Source of the DNA: Sabulicella rubraurantiaca
Lineage (GTDB): Bacteria; Pseudomonadota; Alphaproteobacteria; Acetobacterales; Acetobacteraceae
Length of the DNA: 64,000 bases
Direction of reading: 5' to 3'
Assembly: GCF_017355885.1 (NCBI RefSeq)
Contig: NZ_JAFEUU010000014.1
Span: 1 to 64,000, forward strand
In this document: positions 30,953-41,136 of the stretch, one piece after another
Layout of the letters: the number at the start of each line of letters is the position of its first letter
Numbering within the stretch: the first letter of the stretch is position 1
Program-made: the position numbers and the translations under genes
The notes under the pieces: model-generated
What the model saw: the letters and a program-made list of their open reading frames with translations, nothing else
The model's database searches: none
What the model was told of the DNA's origin: nothing

Positions 30953-31440
30953 CTATCTCGTGGTCGTGACCGATAGACGCCGGGCCGTCTCTTGAGCGTG
31001 CTGCGGCGGGGCGTCGCGGGATGTGGAGGTGCTCCCTGCTTCCTCCAATTCCGCGAGCACCTCCTCCTCAGCCGAAGGGTGCAAAGTGAGCAGTGCCTTG
31101 AGTGCGTAGACGCTGCGTCGGAGATCCGGCGCGATCTCGGCCCAGCGGTCCTCCCCACCCCGTGCGACCTCCATCAGGGCAGAGATCCGCGCTGCCAACA
31201 TCCGGTCTACCAGAGGCACCACATCCCTCGCCTCGGCCGCGGCAGCAATCCCGTGCGCGCCCATGGCAATGCCGACATCGGCTGCAGCCAGCGCCGGCGC
31301 GTCGTTCACGCTGTCCCCGACCATCGCGGTGGGCGCACGGGCCGCCTCCCTGCGCACCGCAGCGATCTACTCGGTGGGGGAGGGGTCGGCGAGCACTTCA
31401 CCGAGCCGCAGATCAGTGCCAACCGCAGTCGCATCGGACC
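30953..31440 (-). pseudogene. Decayed C-terminal part of a heavy-metal P-type ATPase
   Basis: The minus frame contains TAMVGDSVNDAPALAAADVG and then IAMGAHGIAAAAEARDVVPL, the HAD hinge motif (GDGVNDAPAL) of P1B-type ATPases. Just before it, LRLGEVLADPSPTE is followed by an in-frame TAG (31367-31369) and then IAAVRREAAR. A Lys codon is expected there, so an AAG-to-TAG change is likely. The rest of the ATPase (metal-binding, membrane and phosphorylation domains) is missing upstream. After DRML the usual last membrane helices are replaced by an unrelated acidic, helical tail ending STSRDAPPQHAQETARR. It lies beside the metal-efflux genes, so it was probably part of the same resistance region. 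Confidence 0.7.
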
Positions 31441-31674
31441 CGACCTGCGAAGGGACTGACACCATCGCCCGCCGTCGCCTTGAGGCCGTACGGTACTGCG
31501 TACGCCGGTTTTGATCGCTGGAGGAACTTGAGCGAAAGACCGTCGTCTCAATGGACACGACGTCGAATGCCGCGTCATCAAGGTTCTGACTGATGCGGCG
31601 CGCGGGCGCTGCATGACCCTCCGCATGGCGGCGTGAAGGTTTAACCCCACGCCACCACAGCTGCGGTGCAGGCC

Positions 31675-32052
31675 CTACTCGATGACGTAACGGGCCGTCA
31701 CCCGATGTCCGTGATCGATCGTGCCGTTGAAGACAAGCCGGGCGCCGGAGGCGAGGGGGGCTTGGAGAGCGCCGACCAGCCGGTTCGGCTCGGCGGGACG
31801 AAGAGTGACCGTCGAGGTCCGTCCCTCGGCCTGGATGGTCAGCCGCCCCGATGCCTGGCGTGTTGACGAAGGGCGGCCCTGCTCGTCGCTGACAAACAGG
31901 ATGACCTCGGTGCCCGAGGCCACGAGTTCGACCGGATGGCCATCCACGATGACCACGAGGCCACCATTTGGGCCGCGGGACCGGGCGCTCTGGGCACCGG
32001 CGAGGCCCGGCACGAGCAACAGCGCAACAACGCCGCGGCGAATAAGGTTCAT
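31675..32052 (-). CDS. Small exported protein linked to a metal-efflux operon
   Basis: A 125-residue protein with a signal peptide (MNLIRRGVVALLLVPGLAGA, cut before QSARSRG). The mature domain is a small beta fold with GGLVVIVDGHPVELVASGTE, LTIQAEGRTSTVTLRP and LVFNGTIDHGHRVTARYVIE. The HGHR near the end may bind metal. Small periplasmic proteins of this kind are often the last gene of CzcBA-type operons. It lies 21 bases after the CzcA stop on the same strand. AGGAGAGG precedes the ATG at 32052. The role is unproven. Confidence 0.7.
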   Translation of the reverse strand: MNLIRRGVVALLLVPGLAGAQSARSRGPNGGLVVIVDGHPVELVASGTEVILFVSDEQGRPSSTRQASGRLTIQAEGRTSTVTLRPAEPNRLVGALQAPLASGARLVFNGTIDHGHRVTARYVIE

Positions 32053-32073
32053 CAATGTTTTCCTCTCCTGGGT

Positions 32074-35000
32074 CTAGAAGGCCTCGGCCATTCGGCCTGC
32101 GGGAAGCTCTCCCTGCTCGGCCAGAAGGCGATCGAGCGCAGGGCGCCCGAATTGGCGGAACAGCAGCGGCGTGAGCACGGCATCGAGAAGCGTCGCGCTG
32201 ATCAGCCCGCCAAAGATGGTCACGGCCACGGGATGCAGGATCTCGCGGCCCGGCTCCCCCGTCCCGAACAGCAGGGGAATGAGGGCAAGCCCGGCCGACA
32301 ACGCCGTCATCAGGACGGGGGCGACGCGCTCCTCGCTGCCACGCAGGATGAGGGGACGGCCCCACCGCATCCCCTCGTGCAGGACGAGGTTGAGGGTGTG
32401 GCTGACCTTCAGGATGCCGTTTCGGGCGGAGATGCCGGCCAGGGTGATGAAGCCGACCATGGAGGCGACCGACAGCGGCAGGCCCGCGATCCAGAGCGCG
32501 GCCACGCTGCCGATCAGGGCGAGCGGCATATTGCCCATGACGACCAGCGCCAACGCCGTCGAGCGGTAGCGCTGACGGAGCACCACGAAGACCAGGGCCA
32601 ACGAGACGAGCGAGAGCAGCCCGATGGTGCGCGCAGCCTCCTCCTGTGCCCGGAAATTGCCCTCGAGCACGGCTGCGTAGCCGGTAGGCAGCGGGAAATC
32701 GGTCATGACGCGGCGGAGATCCGCTGCGATTGCCGCCATGTCGCGCTGCCCGTCCCCGTTTCCGGACACCACGATGCGGCGCTGTCCCCCTTCCCGAAGA
32801 ACCTGGTTCGGCCCATCGACCTCTTCCACGCTGGCGACCAGGCGTAGCGGCACGTGACCCTGAGGCGTGGCGACGAGAAGTTCGCCCAGGCCCTCGGTGG
32901 TGCGATCCCGGTCGGACAGGCGCACCACCACGTCGAAGCGTCGCACCCCATCCACGATCTGGCTGACGACGCGCCCGTTCGAGAGACCCTCGAGAGCGGC
33001 GGTCAGCGCCGCCGGGGTGAGGCCGTAGAGGGCCGCCTCGTTGTAGTCCGGCAGCACGCGGAGCTGCGGGATGCGCACCTGCCGCTCCACCTGAAGGTCA
33101 ACGAGGCCCGAGATCCTGGCCATCCGCGCCCGCAGCCCCTCGGCCAGCGCGCCGAGGGTATCGAGGTCGGGACCGAAGAGCTTCACGGACGCCTCGGCGC
33201 GCACGCCGGAGAGCATGTGGTCGAGGCGGTGCTGAATGGGCTGGCCGATGTTGATGTTGGCCGGCAGCGGCGCGAGCTGGGCGCGGATCTCGGCCAGCAC
33301 TTCCGCGCGGCTCCGATCCGACTTGCGCAGCGTCACGTCAAGCTCGTTCACGTGGACGCCTTCGGCGTGCTCGTCGAGTTCCGCCCGTCCGGTGCGCCGC
33401 CCCACGGAGACGACCTCCGGGAGTTCGGCAAGAAGCCGCTCGGCCACCGCGCCGAGCCGGGCGCTTTCGGCCAGCGAGATGCCGGGCCGGAAGGACAAGT
33501 TCACCAGCACCGTCCCTTCGTTGAAAGCAGGCAGGAACGCCCGGGGCAACATGAGCGCGCCCCAGGCTGCCACGGCGAAGAGCAGCGCCGTGCTTGCATA
33601 GACGAGCTTCGGCCGAGCGAACGCACGAAGAAGGGCGGCCCGGTTCATCCGCTTGGCCACGCGCAGAACCGGACCATCCGGGCGATGCGCCTGTGCGGGC
33701 CGGCTGCCAAGCAGCCAGTAGGCCAGCACCGGCGTCAGCGTGACCGAGACGAGCAGGCTTGCGAGGATCGCCACGATGTATGCGACCCCAAGCGGCGCGA
33801 AGAGCCGCCCTTCGATGCCAGGCAAGGCGAAAAGCGGCACGAAGACCAGCACCACGATCGCCGTGGCATAGACGATGCCCGAGCGCACTTCCTGGCTCGC
33901 GGCAGCCACGACCTCCAGTACGGGGCGTGGCGCTGGAAGCCCGGCATTCTCCCGCAGGCGGCGCAGGATGTTCTCGACGTCCACCACGGCGTCGTCCACC
34001 AGCTCACCGATGGCGATGGCGAGGCCACCGAGCGTCATGGTGTTGATGGTCAGGCCGAAGGCATGGAACACCACCACGGTGGCCAGCACCGAGACAGGGA
34101 TGGCAACCAGCGAGATGACGGTGGCCCGCAGGTTCATCAGAAACAGGGCGAGGACCACGGCAACCACGATGCCGGCCTCGATCAGGACCGTCTCGACGTT
34201 GCGGATGGAGGTCGCGATGAAGTCGGCCTGCCGGAACTGGACGCGGGACGCACCGAGGCCGGGCGGCAAGGTGGGCTTCAGTTCGGCCAGGGCGGCCTCG
34301 ACCGCCTCCGTCACCGTGATGGTGTCCGCTCCGGGCTGCTTCTGGACCGAGAAGATTACGGCCGGTTCGCCGCGGTAGCCCGCGTCGCCTCGCTTGGGTC
34401 GGGCGGCGAACTCCACCCTCGCGACCTGATGCAGCAGGATTGGCGTGGGAGAAGCTGTGCGTTGGGCGACCGGCGTGTCCGCGAGATCCTCCAGGCGCTG
34501 CGTGAGGCCAAGGTTGCGGATCAGGTACTCGCGGCCCCTCTGGTCGACGAAGCCGCCGCCGGTGTTGGTGCCAAAGCGCGCGACGGCCGCCTCGACTTGC
34601 TCCGGCGTGACGCCGAGGGCCAGCATGGCGGCCGGGTCGGGCGTGATGCGGTACTGCCGCACCTCGCCGCCGATCGGGATCACCTGGGCGACGCCGGGGA
34701 TGGAAAGCAGGCGCGGCCGGATGGTGAAGTCGACGGCCTCGCGCGCTGCCATGGGCGACAGGCCCTCGGAGCGCACCGCCACCAGCATGATCTCGCCCAT
34801 GATGGAGGAAACCGGGCCCATGAGGGGCGTGATGCCGGGCGGCAGCGAGGCGCGGACGACGCCGAGCCGTTCGGCGACCAGCTGGCGGGCCCGGTAGAGG
34901 TCGGCTGACCAGTCGAACTCCACATAGACGATGGAGAGCGAGACGGCGGAAACGGAGCGGACGCGCATGACGCCTGGCATGCCGTTCATCGCCGTCTCGA

Positions 35001-35205
35001 TCGGGAAGGTGACGAGCCGTTCGACCTCCTCCGGCGCGAGGCCCTCGGCCTCGGTCAGCAAGGTCACGGTCGGACGGTTCAGGTCGGGGAAGACGTCCAC
35101 CGGCACGCGCGGCAGCACCAGCGCGCCGTAGCCGACGAGCACGACCGAGGCGATCAGGACCAACAGGCGGTTGCGCAGGCTGGCCGAGACGAGGAACTGG
35201 AACAT
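32074..35205 (-). CDS. HME-RND heavy-metal efflux permease (CzcA/CusA family)
   Basis: A 1043-residue RND pump of the usual family length. It starts at a transmembrane helix ([20 protein letters not shown]). The large periplasmic porter domains contain [20 protein letters not shown]. The TM4 proton-relay region reads [18 protein letters not shown], with the acidic D-D-x-x-x-D-x-E pattern of heavy-metal RND proteins. The second half repeats the architecture ([40 protein letters not shown]). It exports divalent or monovalent metal cations from the periplasm/cytoplasm with proton antiport. It is preceded by its adaptor (7-base gap); the outer-membrane factor CzcC is not in the window. Confidence 0.92.
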   Translation of the reverse strand: MFQFLVSASLRNRLLVLIASVVLVGYGALVLPRVPVDVFPDLNRPTVTLLTEAEGLAPEEVERLVTFPIETAMNGMPGVMRVRSVSAVSLSIVYVEFDWSADLYRARQLVAERLGVVRASLPPGITPLMGPVSSIMGEIMLVAVRSEGLSPMAAREAVDFTIRPRLLSIPGVAQVIPIGGEVRQYRITPDPAAMLALGVTPEQVEAAVARFGTNTGGGFVDQRGREYLIRNLGLTQRLEDLADTPVAQRTASPTPILLHQVARVEFAARPKRGDAGYRGEPAVIFSVQKQPGADTITVTEAVEAALAELKPTLPPGLGASRVQFRQADFIATSIRNVETVLIEAGIVVAVVLALFLMNLRATVISLVAIPVSVLATVVVFHAFGLTINTMTLGGLAIAIGELVDDAVVDVENILRRLRENAGLPAPRPVLEVVAAASQEVRSGIVYATAIVVLVFVPLFALPGIEGRLFAPLGVAYIVAILASLLVSVTLTPVLAYWLLGSRPAQAHRPDGPVLRVAKRMNRAALLRAFARPKLVYASTALLFAVAAWGALMLPRAFLPAFNEGTVLVNLSFRPGISLAESARLGAVAERLLAELPEVVSVGRRTGRAELDEHAEGVHVNELDVTLRKSDRSRAEVLAEIRAQLAPLPANINIGQPIQHRLDHMLSGVRAEASVKLFGPDLDTLGALAEGLRARMARISGLVDLQVERQVRIPQLRVLPDYNEAALYGLTPAALTAALEGLSNGRVVSQIVDGVRRFDVVVRLSDRDRTTEGLGELLVATPQGHVPLRLVASVEEVDGPNQVLREGGQRRIVVSGNGDGQRDMAAIAADLRRVMTDFPLPTGYAAVLEGNFRAQEEAARTIGLLSLVSLALVFVVLRQRYRSTALALVVMGNMPLALIGSVAALWIAGLPLSVASMVGFITLAGISARNGILKVSHTLNLVLHEGMRWGRPLILRGSEERVAPVLMTALSAGLALIPLLFGTGEPGREILHPVAVTIFGGLISATLLDAVLTPLLFRQFGRPALDRLLAEQGELPAGRMAEAF

Positions 35206-35212
35206 GGCGGCC

Positions 35213-36892
35213 TCAGCGCACCTGGTTCACGAGGCCGGCGCCCTGCACCACCACCCGCTCTCCCGCGCGGAGACCGGCGGCGACCAGAACGCGTGCGGCG
35301 TCGAGTGGCTCGATCCGGACTGGGGCGGCGGTGAAGCTTTCCGGTTCGACATGTCGCCAGACCACCTGCTCGCCATTGGCGGCGCGGACGACAGCGGCGC
35401 GGGGCAGGATGAGCCCGCGGATCGGGTCGGCGACCTGGGCCACCACCGTGACCGGCTGGCCAAGGGCTAGGCCGGTGGGCGGGTCCACGATGCGGAACTG
35501 CGCGAGAGTCGCGCCTTGCTGGACGGCGCGGCCGAAGCCTTGGATCTCGAGGCGCATGGGCTGACCGCCCCGGACCGAAGCGGAGGCCGACCGCAGATCG
35601 AGGCCTGCATCGGCCCCGAAGACGAGCGCCTCCACCCAGAGCGCCGCCGGATCCACGATCTGGAACAGAACGTCCTGCGCTGCCACGACCTGGCCCGCGA
35701 CGGCGCGGGCGGAGGCGATGATCCCGTCTGCCGGGGCTCGGATCACCTCGGGCGCCACGCGGCTCCGGGAGAGCAGGACGCGGCGCCGTCGCAGCCCCTC
35801 CAGTTCGATCTCCGTGTCCACCACCTGCACGCGGGTTCCGGCGCCGGAGGCGGCGAGGTTGCGCGCGCGCGCGAGGCGCGCCTCGGCGGCGGCGATCTGC
35901 TGCTCCAGATCGCCCGACCGTTCGGCGATAGTGGTCTGATCGGCGACCGGAATCGGCGGCTCGACGATGGCCAGCACTTCGTCGCGGCGCACTGCCTGCC
36001 CGAGGCGCGGCAGCCCGTTCTCCGGCGGCACGATTCGGCCGCCGGCGAGGCTCTGGGCAAGGCCCCCGCGGTTGGGATCGGCCACGACGCGCCCGACCAG
36101 CGTGACGGTGCGCGATGCCTCGGCCTCCCGAAGAATGGCCGTCCGCACTTCCAGCAGGCGCTGGCTGACCTTCGGCAGAAAGACGGTGCCGTCTGGCAGG
36201 CGGGAAGGGGCATCCACCGCGGCCGAGGCGGCCGGAGCATGGGCCTCGTCGTGGTCGTGACCCGGCCCGGCGCGACCGGGGACGGGCAGGAAGGCCAGCG
36301 TGAGGGCCGTGGCGACCACGGCACGGCGGCGGTGCGCCCGGCGGCGCGGACGGGCCAGGGTCACGCCAGCGACAAGTCCGAGCAGCGCGCCGCCGGCCGC
36401 CACCAGCCAGGGACGATGTGCCGCCCACTCGACGGCCTCATGCCACGGATCCTCGAAAGGTCCAGCGTGTGGATCGGGGGGCGGCAGCGCGGGGAGCGTA
36501 CCGGCCAGCAGGTCGTCGCCGACCGGGCCATTGGTGATGGAGAAGACGAGGTCGAGCGGCATGCCGGGCTGCGCCAGGACCGGGGATGCGACGCGGAAGG
36601 TGCCCTCTGCCTCCGGCTCGGCCACCACCGGCACGTCGCCGATGGTCACTTCGATCCGGGCTGCGGTGACCGGCACGTTGCCGTCGAAGAGATCGAGCCA
36701 GATGCGAAGGCGGTCCGGCGCCTCCCGGACGGCGACGACCTCATACAGATCGGAGTGGACCGCGACGCGCGGCCGGGCGGGCGCGGCCGCAACGGGGGCG
36801 TCATGGTCGTGGCCTTCGTGGGCGGCGACGGGAGGGCCGACAAGCAGCAGCAACGCTGCAAGCCAGGCGCGCGGGCGTGTGGGAAACGGCAT
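35213..36892 (-). CDS. Periplasmic adaptor (CzcB-like) with a His-rich membrane-anchored N-terminal domain
   Basis: A 559-residue protein, longer than typical CzcB (about 400-500). Residues 1-25 are a signal peptide, then HEGHDHDAP, a beta domain up to about 140, and a membrane segment ([19 protein letters not shown]) near residue 165. A second hydrophobic stretch and another His cluster ([10 protein letters not shown]) follow. The remaining 340 residues are a standard membrane-fusion protein: lipoyl half-motifs ([40 protein letters not shown]), a coiled coil around [19 protein letters not shown], and a C-terminal beta-barrel. It should bridge the RND pump to an outer-membrane channel and bind metal through its His clusters. 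The ATG at 36892 is chosen because it begins the signal peptide. Confidence 0.85.
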   Translation of the reverse strand: MPFPTRPRAWLAALLLLVGPPVAAHEGHDHDAPVAAAPARPRVAVHSDLYEVVAVREAPDRLRIWLDLFDGNVPVTAARIEVTIGDVPVVAEPEAEGTFRVASPVLAQPGMPLDLVFSITNGPVGDDLLAGTLPALPPPDPHAGPFEDPWHEAVEWAAHRPWLVAAGGALLGLVAGVTLARPRRRAHRRRAVVATALTLAFLPVPGRAGPGHDHDEAHAPAASAAVDAPSRLPDGTVFLPKVSQRLLEVRTAILREAEASRTVTLVGRVVADPNRGGLAQSLAGGRIVPPENGLPRLGQAVRRDEVLAIVEPPIPVADQTTIAERSGDLEQQIAAAEARLARARNLAASGAGTRVQVVDTEIELEGLRRRRVLLSRSRVAPEVIRAPADGIIASARAVAGQVVAAQDVLFQIVDPAALWVEALVFGADAGLDLRSASASVRGGQPMRLEIQGFGRAVQQGATLAQFRIVDPPTGLALGQPVTVVAQVADPIRGLILPRAAVVRAANGEQVVWRHVEPESFTAAPVRIEPLDAARVLVAAGLRAGERVVVQGAGLVNQVR

Positions 36893-36964
36893 GGGAGGGC
36901 GGCACCGAGTTTGGAGACGGACGTGGCGGCTCAGGCCGCGGCCGCCCATCCAGACGGGCCGCGG

Positions 36965-37303
36965 CTAGGTGTGGTGTGCGCTTCTTGGCGGGCGTGCCGG
37001 CAGCCCGGGGCCGTGATCATCCATCAGGGCAGACCGGTCGGGCCGGGGCTGCCGCAATTCGACGACCGGGGGCGCTCCAGGCGCCCCGACCTGTGGGAGG
37101 GGCGCCGGCGCGAGATGGCAAGCTGCACAATGGGCAGCGTGCGTCTCGTTCGCGTCCCCGTCTTCGCCGTTCGATGCGCCGCTATCCGAAACTCCGGCGG
37201 TAAGCTGGACATCACCCATACCAAGATGCACAGCATGCGCGTGCCGTCCTTGCCAGGCGGCCATCAGGACAGCCAGCAGGGCAAGGGTGCAGACCAACCT
37301 CAT
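36965..37303 (-). CDS. Small exported His/Cys protein (DUF2946-like)
   Basis: A 112-residue protein with a signal peptide (RLVCTLALLAVLMAAWQG). A short mature chain has a metal-ligand-rich motif HAAHCAACHLAP at about residues 62-73 and a Pro-rich end with further His (MDDHGPGLPARPP, HHT). This organisation is typical of DUF2946-type small periplasmic proteins found first in copper/zinc/cobalt efflux operons. It lies 72 bases before the adaptor gene on the same strand and is likely the operon's first gene. The ribosome site is weak, and a longer frame upstream (to 37660) does not look like protein. Confidence 0.6.
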   Translation of the reverse strand: MRLVCTLALLAVLMAAWQGRHAHAVHLGMGDVQLTAGVSDSGASNGEDGDANETHAAHCAACHLAPAPLPQVGAPGAPPVVELRQPRPDRSALMDDHGPGLPARPPRSAHHT

Positions 37304-37482
37304 GCTGCGCAACAGTTGGAGCAATCCAGGATCCACGGCCACGAAGCCAAGTGTTAGATCCAGAGAGAAGAGCCGTCGACCCCCGGCTTCATTCGGCAGT
37401 GCCTGGCGTCGGGCTGCACGCCATAGGACCATCCGTCCCGGCGCCTCTATCCTCCACGAGTGGCTGAACCCCGGGGGTGCCG

Positions 37483-38361
37483 TCAGCTCACGCGGTTCAA
37501 GCCGCCGAAGAAGGCACCGAAATAGCCCGCGTAGAGTTCCGGGCGCTCCAGATTCATCGAGTGCCCGACCCCAGGCACCGTCACCAGCCGGCAGTCCGGC
37601 ATGCGCCTGGTCATCATCTTCAGGTCGGCCGCCGGGATCCAGCCATCCTGTTCGCCCCATAGCACCAAGTGCTCATGGCGCAGTTCCGGCATGCGGGTCG
37701 AAAGGCAACCCGCGCGGCGTTCCTCCGTCAGGTGCCGCGGCGTGCCCAGCCAGACGCCCTCGGCGACGCCGAAGGCGCCGCGGACGACCCGTTCGAACAT
37801 TGCCGCCGTCGGGCCGGCCCCGGCGCGCAACTGCGGGACCTTGCCGGCGCCAAGGCTGTCCGGTTCGAAAAGGCTCGCCGCCGCCGTCGCCATCACCGCG
37901 CGCGTCACCTCGGGGCTGCTGCGCATCGCCTCGAACAGCGCGAAGCCCTGCTCATCGAAAGCGAGGCCCAGCGGCGCAACGGGATCGAGGGCGAGAACCT
38001 TGCCGAAGCGCTCCGGCCGGGCCAGCAGCATGTGCGCGGCGATGACGCCGCCCGTCGAATGCGTCGCCAGGTGGCAGAAGCCGACGCCTAGCGTGTCGAG
38101 CGCGGCCAGCATGTCGGCGGCGTGCACCTCCATGCGATAATTGGCGTAGTCTGCGCCTGGTGGCGGGCGGTCGCTATCGCCGCAGCCTCGCCAGTCGAGG
38201 CCAATCACCCTGATGTCGGGCGGAAACCAGGGCGCGGCGAGTTCGATCCAGTCCTTGCTGGCCAGATTGCCGTGCACGAACAGTACGGTGGTTGGGCCGT
38301 CGCCCCAGAGGCGGCAGCCCAACTCAATGTCACCGGCCCGAACTCGTCGCGCCGTCTGCAC
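37483..38361 (-). CDS. Alpha/beta-fold hydrolase
   Basis: A 292-residue hydrolase. The oxyanion strand is TTVLFVHGNLASKDWIELA, the nucleophile elbow is HLATHSTGGVIAAHM with Ser in THSTGG, and the acid and His sit in LVLWGEQDGWIPAADL and VPGVGHSMNLERPELY. It is an epoxide hydrolase/haloperoxidase-like member with no signal peptide. The GTG at 38361 falls 8 bases after the stop of the longer hydrolase gene, giving tandem co-transcription. An upstream in-frame start would overlap that gene. The substrate is unknown. Confidence 0.8.
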   Translation of the reverse strand: MQTARRVRAGDIELGCRLWGDGPTTVLFVHGNLASKDWIELAAPWFPPDIRVIGLDWRGCGDSDRPPPGADYANYRMEVHAADMLAALDTLGVGFCHLATHSTGGVIAAHMLLARPERFGKVLALDPVAPLGLAFDEQGFALFEAMRSSPEVTRAVMATAAASLFEPDSLGAGKVPQLRAGAGPTAAMFERVVRGAFGVAEGVWLGTPRHLTEERRAGCLSTRMPELRHEHLVLWGEQDGWIPAADLKMMTRRMPDCRLVTVPGVGHSMNLERPELYAGYFGAFFGGLNRVS

Positions 38362-38371
38362 CGGCGCGGAA

Positions 38372-40897
38372 CTACTTGTTGAGGCCCGCGGAGGACGGCG
38401 CGGGACCAGTCTCCGCGGGTGCCGAACCTGCCGCGGGCGCCACACCGCCCCGCACCAGCCGGTCCACGGCGGCCGGACTCGCCGTGGCGACGCGCCCGGT
38501 CAGCACGAAGTCCACCACGTCCACCGGGAACTGCACCGGCTCGTCGGTGTGGATGAAGTGTCCGACATCCGGGTAGATCTTCACCGTCGGCTCGTTGCCG
38601 GCGCTAGCCATGCGGTAGAGGAACGGGGTGATCACCTGGTTCGCCAGATCAGTCAGCCCGTTCAGCGCGGGCGCGGGGATGTAGGGTTCGCGCGCGCCGA
38701 AGGCGAGGAAGATCGGCTGCCGGATGCGGATCAGACGCTGAAGGAGGTTCTCCCGGTCGCCGCGCACAACCTCGGCGCCAATGGAGTACACGTCGAGAAT
38801 ATAGGCGGTGACCCACTGCTCGAACTCGGCACGGTTGCCGCGGATCATGCCGACGCGCTGCTCCGTGTGCAGTCGTGCATAGGGTGAGTCGCGCAGGAAG
38901 TAGCCAGAGCTTGCCGGGCGGACATTGCCTGCGGCGTCGCGGGTGCGCCAGGCGAACATGTCGCGCACCCCCTGCTCGGTCCGGTTCATCTCGGCATCCA
39001 ACAGGCCGGTCGGACCCCAGACCTGCCGCCAGCGCGCGAAGTCGTTCGCCAAGGCCGGATCGAACAGCGCCAGGCGCTGGCCGCCGATCTGGATCTCGGC
39101 CGGATACTCCTCGAGGCCCGAAGGCGCTTCGAGCACCAGGCTCTGCACCGCATCGGGCCAGCTCAGAGCGACGCCCATGACGAACTGCCCGCCCAGGCTA
39201 TGACCCATCCAGTGCGCCTGCCGCACGCCAAGGCGATTGACCACGAGGTCGTGGATCGCCTCCCGCATGTCCTGCAAGGAGCGCGCAGCTTCGCGCCCAA
39301 GGTTCGGCGGGCCGGACATGCCGTAATGCGGCAGATCGGGCACGATGACCCGCATCCCACGCGACAGCGCATGGCGCATGACATTGCCGTAGTGCGCGCC
39401 GAAGGCGCCCTTGCCGTGGATGATGACGAGGACGGGCGGGTTGGGCTCGGTGCCGGCGTACTCGTCCATGTACCCGATGCTCCAGCTGCGGCCGCGGCCG
39501 TCCTGCACATCGGCCTGCTTCACCGGGAACGGGTAGGTGACATGGTCTCGCCAGAACGACCGAGCCGGGTCGATCTGCGCTGCGACCGACGGCCAGCGGA
39601 AGTTGCGCACGGCGATGCGGTCCGGCTCGGCCAGCGAGCGGACGTCCCGCATGAACTGAAGGAAGACCGGGTCGGTCGAAACCGTATTCGGGAAGGGGAA
39701 GATGCCGTAATGGGCTAGGGGATGCGGCCGGCCGATCAACTGCGCTCCGGGAATCCGCTCCACCGCGCGCTCGGCCAGGCGGTATGGCAGCCACTGATCG
39801 GTGGTGACGTGCAGGACAAGTGTCCGCGCGCGCGAGCGGCCGAGGTCTTCATTGATGTTGTAGGTCTGGCCGGTGCGGTTTCGGTAGATCAGGTCTACCG
39901 CGTCGAAGCTCGCGGCGAGCGCGCGGACGCCGGCACTGTCGGTCTCGGTCGGCGGATTCCAGTAAAAGACGTCGCGGCGCACCGCGTCCCAGGGCTGGGT
40001 GGCGCGGAAGTCGAAGGTGTAGCCGCTGTTGAGCAACACGGACCAGGAGAAGGCGACGCCCTGGTTCGGGTGCTCTTCCTTTGGCATGTTGTAGTAATTG
40101 CCCCTCGTCTGCCGCCAGACCGGGTCGGATTCGATCGCGTCGGTCGCGAGCTGGAACACCCAGGCGCGCACCGGGTCTCCGCCATCTTCCTGCGTGGTGC
40201 CGCCGACCGGCATCACCGCCTGCACGAAGCCGGATGGGGAGTGCATCACGCCCCAGAGATGCGTCTGGGTCGCGCCCATCGAGACGCCCGTGACCAGCGC
40301 GACCCGGCCCACATTGAGCTGGTCACGCAGGACGCGGTACTGCGCCTGGACGTTGTCGTGGTAGGAGTATTGCGGGAAGCGCATACCCAGCCCCTCGGAG
40401 GGCTTCGAGGCACCCCAGAGGCCGATCGCGTCGAACATGACGACATAGAAGTGGTCGGTGTCGATCAGCCGGCCCGGGCCGATCACCGGCGCGCCGGACA
40501 GCGCCGTGCCGACCACCCACTGCTCGTACATGTTCGTCGAGTCGCCTGAGTAGTAAGACGGTATGACGATGGCGTTGACGATCCGGCCCTCGGCATCCCG
40601 CTTCGGCGTGCCGGTGGCGATATAGGACATGCGAAGCGGGCCGGCGCCCAGGCTCTCCAGCGTCGTCCCACCGACGCCGCCATTCTCGAAGGAGGCAGGG
40701 TCGTCGAGATTGTAGCGGCCGCCGAGCCGGAATTCGGGGACGTTGACCGTGACCTTGCGGAAGTCGTGGCTTGCCACGGCCGAGCGCGGCGTCACGGGCT
40801 GCGCAAGAAGCGCCGAGGGGGGCTGCGCCACCGCCGGCACGGCGAATGAGCCCATCGCGAACAGCGCCAGGGCAAAGGCGCGGGTGCGCAACCTCAT
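38372..40897 (-). CDS. Exported tandem alpha/beta hydrolase (MetX-like domain plus hydrolase domain)
   Basis: An 841-residue secreted protein with a signal peptide (RLRTRAFALALFAMGSFAVP). The first half resembles the homoserine acetyltransferase/MetX-like fold: IVIPSYYSGDSTNMYEQWVV, the nucleophile loop VALVTGVSMGATQTHLWGVM, and acid/His near LHVTTDQWLPYRLAERAVE and GRPHPLAHYG. The second half is another alpha/beta hydrolase: NPPVLVIIHGKGAFGAHYGN, GVRQAHWMGHSLGGQFVMGV with nucleophile in GHSLGG, AFGAREPYIPAPALNGLTD, and His in YPDVGHFIHTDEPVQ. Fused double hydrolases like this are uncommon. GGAGGGAG precedes the ATG at 40897. It runs in one transcript with the single-domain hydrolase downstream. 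Confidence 0.85.
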   Translation of the reverse strand: MRLRTRAFALALFAMGSFAVPAVAQPPSALLAQPVTPRSAVASHDFRKVTVNVPEFRLGGRYNLDDPASFENGGVGGTTLESLGAGPLRMSYIATGTPKRDAEGRIVNAIVIPSYYSGDSTNMYEQWVVGTALSGAPVIGPGRLIDTDHFYVVMFDAIGLWGASKPSEGLGMRFPQYSYHDNVQAQYRVLRDQLNVGRVALVTGVSMGATQTHLWGVMHSPSGFVQAVMPVGGTTQEDGGDPVRAWVFQLATDAIESDPVWRQTRGNYYNMPKEEHPNQGVAFSWSVLLNSGYTFDFRATQPWDAVRRDVFYWNPPTETDSAGVRALAASFDAVDLIYRNRTGQTYNINEDLGRSRARTLVLHVTTDQWLPYRLAERAVERIPGAQLIGRPHPLAHYGIFPFPNTVSTDPVFLQFMRDVRSLAEPDRIAVRNFRWPSVAAQIDPARSFWRDHVTYPFPVKQADVQDGRGRSWSIGYMDEYAGTEPNPPVLVIIHGKGAFGAHYGNVMRHALSRGMRVIVPDLPHYGMSGPPNLGREAARSLQDMREAIHDLVVNRLGVRQAHWMGHSLGGQFVMGVALSWPDAVQSLVLEAPSGLEEYPAEIQIGGQRLALFDPALANDFARWRQVWGPTGLLDAEMNRTEQGVRDMFAWRTRDAAGNVRPASSGYFLRDSPYARLHTEQRVGMIRGNRAEFEQWVTAYILDVYSIGAEVVRGDRENLLQRLIRIRQPIFLAFGAREPYIPAPALNGLTDLANQVITPFLYRMASAGNEPTVKIYPDVGHFIHTDEPVQFPVDVVDFVLTGRVATASPAAVDRLVRGGVAPAAGSAPAETGPAPSSAGLNK

Positions 40898-41136
40898 GAC
40901 GGCTCCCTCCACGGTCAAGGACAGTCAGCCTAGACAGCCGCGGCAAGGAGGCGCGGGGCAAAAAACTATCGGAATCACGCGTGCTTTTCGCGAACCGAGC
41001 GACGGGCGGGGAAGCCAGGAACGCAGAATCTCGATAGCCGCGGGCGGTGTGCCGGCGATGCCGGGCCGCTAGAGGTTGGACGGTCGCGGCTCCAGCGTCG
41101 GGGCCCGGCCGCAAGCCGCACTGGCGAGAGCGCGGC

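Noticed and set aside
31367-32365. Long minus-strand frame across the small exported protein and pump start
   Set aside because: Only its last 25 or so codons look like protein, and they belong to the P-type ATPase remnant. The rest is a shadow.
32854-34908. A 684-codon plus-strand frame opposite the CzcA gene
   Set aside because: It is the reverse of a clear RND pump gene, His/Gly/Arg-rich and without domain signatures.
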